Assembly (NCBI GenBank): GCA_021795255.1
Contig: JAJYPQ010000146.1
Coordinates: 1-8,380, forward strand
Length of the DNA stretch: 8,380 bases
Source: Pseudomonadota bacterium
GTDB taxonomy: Bacteria; Pseudomonadota; Gammaproteobacteria; Acidiferrobacterales; Acidiferrobacteraceae
Direction: 5' to 3'
Made by a program: the position numbers and the translations under genes. Under the pieces are notes generated by a model that was not told the DNA's origin, did not search any database, and saw only the letters and a list, made by a program, of their open reading frames with translations. Numbering within the stretch: position 1 is the stretch's first letter; each line of letters begins with the position of its first letter. Below are positions 5,755 through 8,380 of the stretch, piece by piece.

Positions 5755-6633
5755 GTGACGTTCCAAAAACTGATTTTGGCCCTGCAGAGCTACTGGGCTT
5801 TGCAGGGCTGCGTGATAGAACAGCCCTATGACACAGAAGTCGGCGCGGGCACGTTTCACCCCGCTACTTTTCTCGGCAGCATAGGGCCAGAGCCTTTGCG
5901 CACGGCCTATGTCCAGTCCTCGCGCCGGCCGACCGACGGGCGCTACGGGGAAAATCCTAACCGCCTTCAGCGCTATTTCCAGTTTCAGGTGGCGCTCAAG
6001 CCCTCGCCCATCGATATCCAGGATTTATACCTGAAGTCTTTGAAAACGCTTGGCATTGATCTTTTGAAAAACGACGTGCGGTTTGTCGAGGATAATTGGG
6101 AATCCCCCACACTCGGCGCCTGGGGGCTCGGCTGGGAGGTTTGGCTAAACGGCATGGAGGTCACACAGTTTACCTATTTCCAACAAGCCGGGGGCCTTGA
6201 GTGCCGACCCGTGACAGGCGAGATCACGTACGGATTAGAACGCCTCGCCATGTACCTCCAAGGGGTCGACAACGTTTATGACCTCGCTTGGAACGAAAGC
6301 GTCCGGTACGGGGATATTTATCGCCAAAACGAGGTCGAGATGTCTCAGTTCAATTTCGAGGAGGCGGACATACCAGCCCTACACACGCGTTTCGAACAGT
6401 ATGAGGCGGAGTGTAACCGGCTGGTCGAACGCCACCTTCCTTTACCCGCCTACGATCACGTCCTTCACGCCTCGCACACGTTTAACCTGCTTGACGCCCG
6501 TCATGCCCTGAGCGTCACAGAACGCGCCCGCTTTATCGGGCGCGTTCGCGCACTCGCGCGAGCGGTGGCGCAGGACTACTATCAAAAGCGCGAAGAACTA
6601 GGTTTCCCTCGGATGCCAAAACGCGATGTCTAA
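5755..6633 (+). CDS. glyQ: Glycyl-tRNA synthetase, alpha subunit
   Basis: The catalytic class II subunit of the bacterial alpha2beta2 glycyl-tRNA synthetase. It activates glycine with ATP and, with GlyS, charges tRNA-Gly in the cytoplasm. The 292 residues follow E. coli GlyQ (303 aa) closely: YWALQGC near residue 13, [24 protein letters not shown] at about 57-70, [19 protein letters not shown] and [25 protein letters not shown] at about 155-167, and SFNLLDAR-like [10 protein letters not shown]. The frame is open upstream to 5500, but that part overlaps mtgA and has no similarity to GlyQ. GTG 5755, 7 nt after AAGGG, is therefore preferred; GTG 5722 and TTG 5728 lack a ribosome binding site. 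The chosen start gives an N-terminus about 7 residues shorter than in E. coli. It overlaps glyS by 8 bp in one operon. Confidence 0.96.
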   Translation: MTFQKLILALQSYWALQGCVIEQPYDTEVGAGTFHPATFLGSIGPEPLRTAYVQSSRRPTDGRYGENPNRLQRYFQFQVALKPSPIDIQDLYLKSLKTLGIDLLKNDVRFVEDNWESPTLGAWGLGWEVWLNGMEVTQFTYFQQAGGLECRPVTGEITYGLERLAMYLQGVDNVYDLAWNESVRYGDIYRQNEVEMSQFNFEEADIPALHTRFEQYEAECNRLVERHLPLPAYDHVLHASHTFNLLDARHALSVTERARFIGRVRALARAVAQDYYQKREELGFPRMPKRDV

Positions 6634-8380
6634 AAAGACTGGCCCATTACTGCTAGAGATCGGAACCGAGGAACTCCCACCCAAGGAGTTGCGTAAGCTT
6701 GGGGCCGTGCTCGCATACGATCTGCTTGCGGCCCTCAAAGAGGCGCGGCTTACGAGCGAGAGCGCGACGAGCCAAAGCTTTGCCGCCCCGCGCCGACTGG
6801 CGGTGCTGGTAAGCGATGTGGCGGCTCAGCAGGTCGACGAGTTTGTCGAACGGAAGGGGCCCGCCTTGAGTACCGCCTTTGGCGAGGATGGTTCTCCGAC
6901 GGCCGCCGCGCAAGGCTTTGCTCGCTCGCTTCAGGTCTCAGTCGCAGCGCTCACGACCCTGACCACAGACCGCGGGGACTTCTTGGGTTACCGGGAACGG
7001 CGCAAAGGTCAGGCACTCAAAGCGGTCCTGCCGGGCCTTCTCGATAAAGTCCTGTGCGGCTTGCCCATGGGCCGGCGCATGCGCTGGGGTCATACCGAGA
7101 CCGAATTCGTGCGTCCGGTGCATTGGGTGGTTCTCGTTCACGGACAAAGTGTACTGCGTGTGCCCGTCTTGGCGGTCACGGCGGGCCGCATGACCCGTGG
7201 ACATAGGTTTCATGCGCCCCAAAAAATCGCGATCCCGTCCGCGGAAGACTACTGCCGCCTATTGAAAGCAGACGGATACGTGTTGGCCGATTTTGAGGAA
7301 CGCAGAACCCGGATCCGCGAGCAGGCCGAGACCCTGGCTGCGGGCATACAGGCCAAGGCTTTGATGGATCCGGCGCTTCTCGACCTCGTGACGTCGCTTG
7401 TCGAGTGGCCGCAGGCCGTTTTAGGGTCTTTCGATAAGGCCTTCCTCGAGGTCCCGCGAGAGGCGCTGGTGGCAGCGATGCAGGACCATCAAAAATACTT
7501 TCCGCTCGAGCGCAGCGGCCAATTACTTCCGCAATTTATTACGATCGCAAACATCGAGAGCACAGACGAGGCTGTCGTGCGCCGTGGCAACGAACGGGTA
7601 CTGGCCGCACGCTTCGCCGATGCGCGCTTCTTTTGGCAAACCGACGGCAAGAAGCGCCTGGAAGCCCATGCGGAAGGACTGGGTACCGTTGTTTTTCAGC
7701 AACGCTTGGGAAGCATTGCCGACAAGGTCGAGCGCCTTCGTACCCTTGCCCGCAGCATCGCCCGACTCACCCAGAGCGACGAATCCCTGGTCGACCGCGC
7801 AGCGCGGCTCAGCAAGGCCGATTTGCTTACGGGCATGGTGGGCGAGTTCCCGGAGCTCCAAGGCATCATGGGTGGGCACTACGCCCGTCATGACGGGGAA
7901 TCAGCCGCGGTGGCCGAGGCCATAGCGGAACATTACCGTCCCCGGTTCGCAGGCGACGATTTGCCCCAAACCGACCTCGGGCAGGCGCTCGCCCTGGCGG
8001 ACAAACTCGATACGCTGGTCGGTATCTTCGGGATCGGTCTGGCCCCGACAGGCGATAAAGATCCGTTTGCGTTGCGGCGCGCCGCCATCGGCACGCTTCG
8101 ACTGTTGGAGCTTATCGGGCAGCGTCCGAACTCGGATCTGCCGGTCGCACGCCTCGTGCGCGATGCCTGCGCCCAATACCCGCAGGGCCTCCTCGCAGCC
8201 GACACGCCCGATGCGGTCTTCGACTTTCTGGTCGAGCGCCTGCGTCACTTGCTCGCGGCCTCTTACCCCGCCGATGCCGTCGATGCCGGGCTTGCGTACG
8301 GTATGGTCAAGGTCTACGACAGCACACGCCGCGTAGAAGCCCTGGCCCTTTTTGGACAGAGCCCGGACGCTGGCGCCCTC
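6626..8380 (+). CDS. glyS: Glycyl-tRNA synthetase, beta subunit (C-terminus beyond window)
   Basis: The beta subunit of the tetrameric glycyl-tRNA synthetase, needed for tRNA-Gly recognition and charging. The frame is open from ATG 6626 to the last base: 585 codons without a stop, about 100 short of the roughly 690-residue family length. Recognisable blocks in order are [13 protein letters not shown] at the N-terminus, [21 protein letters not shown]-like [35 protein letters not shown] and DHQKYFP. They are followed by ANIES, RLADARFFW-like [13 protein letters not shown], the HD-domain stretch [39 protein letters not shown] and [12 protein letters not shown]. The start is inside the last codons of glyQ (8-bp overlap) with no strong ribosome binding site of its own. 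This suggests translational coupling and balanced subunit synthesis. No frameshift or missing block is visible. Confidence 0.97.
   Translation, partial: MSKKTGPLLLEIGTEELPPKELRKLGAVLAYDLLAALKEARLTSESATSQSFAAPRRLAVLVSDVAAQQVDEFVERKGPALSTAFGEDGSPTAAAQGFARSLQVSVAALTTLTTDRGDFLGYRERRKGQALKAVLPGLLDKVLCGLPMGRRMRWGHTETEFVRPVHWVVLVHGQSVLRVPVLAVTAGRMTRGHRFHAPQKIAIPSAEDYCRLLKADGYVLADFEERRTRIREQAETLAAGIQAKALMDPALLDLVTSLVEWPQAVLGSFDKAFLEVPREALVAAMQDHQKYFPLERSGQLLPQFITIANIESTDEAVVRRGNERVLAARFADARFFWQTDGKKRLEAHAEGLGTVVFQQRLGSIADKVERLRTLARSIARLTQSDESLVDRAARLSKADLLTGMVGEFPELQGIMGGHYARHDGESAAVAEAIAEHYRPRFAGDDLPQTDLGQALALADKLDTLVGIFGIGLAPTGDKDPFALRRAAIGTLRLLELIGQRPNSDLPVARLVRDACAQYPQGLLAADTPDAVFDFLVERLRHLLAASYPADAVDAGLAYGMVKVYDSTRRVEALALFGQSPDAGAL

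Noticed and set aside
6653..8248. Several open frames on both strands within glyS
   Set aside because: The continuous glyS frame from 6626 to the window end has family motifs throughout; the others are shadows of it.

Overview
The window looks like chromosomal DNA of a Gram-negative proteobacterium, most likely a GC-rich gammaproteobacterium. The grounds are an E. coli-like class I glutamine synthetase with its adenylylation tyrosine and a sigma54/NtrC-type control region, a two-subunit (alpha2beta2) glycyl-tRNA synthetase, and a monofunctional GT51 transglycosylase of the MtgA type. A sulfur-transfer gene pair would suit a sulfur-metabolising lineage such as the Acidiferrobacter-type bacteria, but that placement is a guess and no 16S or marker search was possible.

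Layout. Everything from 1 to 4700 is on the minus strand; everything from 4782 to the end is on the plus strand. Read in the direction of minus-strand transcription, the first unit is a tightly overlapping three-gene operon: a PP-loop ATPase of the thiouridylase type with an NFACT-R-like C-terminus (4700-3657), a TusA-family sulfur carrier (3669-3433) and a CDF metal transporter with a duplicated C-terminal domain (3436-2276). After a 173-bp control region come glnA (2102-696) and a strong intrinsic terminator (663-622). An AT-rich gap without genes follows (about 230-620), then a small ferritin-like protein cut by the left edge (229-1).

On the plus strand, an 81-bp divergent intergenic region leads into mtgA (4782-5639). 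It is followed by glyQ (5755-6633) and glyS (6626 to past the right edge), which overlap by 8 bp and encode the two subunits of glycyl-tRNA synthetase.

How the genes work together. glyQ and glyS make one enzyme. glnA is a stand-alone nitrogen-assimilation gene whose upstream region carries a good sigma54 -24/-12 match and an NtrC-like site, so it is probably induced by nitrogen limitation. The PP-loop enzyme and TusA look like an ATP-dependent thiolation enzyme and its sulfur donor. They are translationally coupled to each other and to a Zn-type CDF exporter. This trio is the most unusual feature of the window; the rest is ordinary housekeeping content. No mobile element, CRISPR array, rRNA or tRNA was seen.
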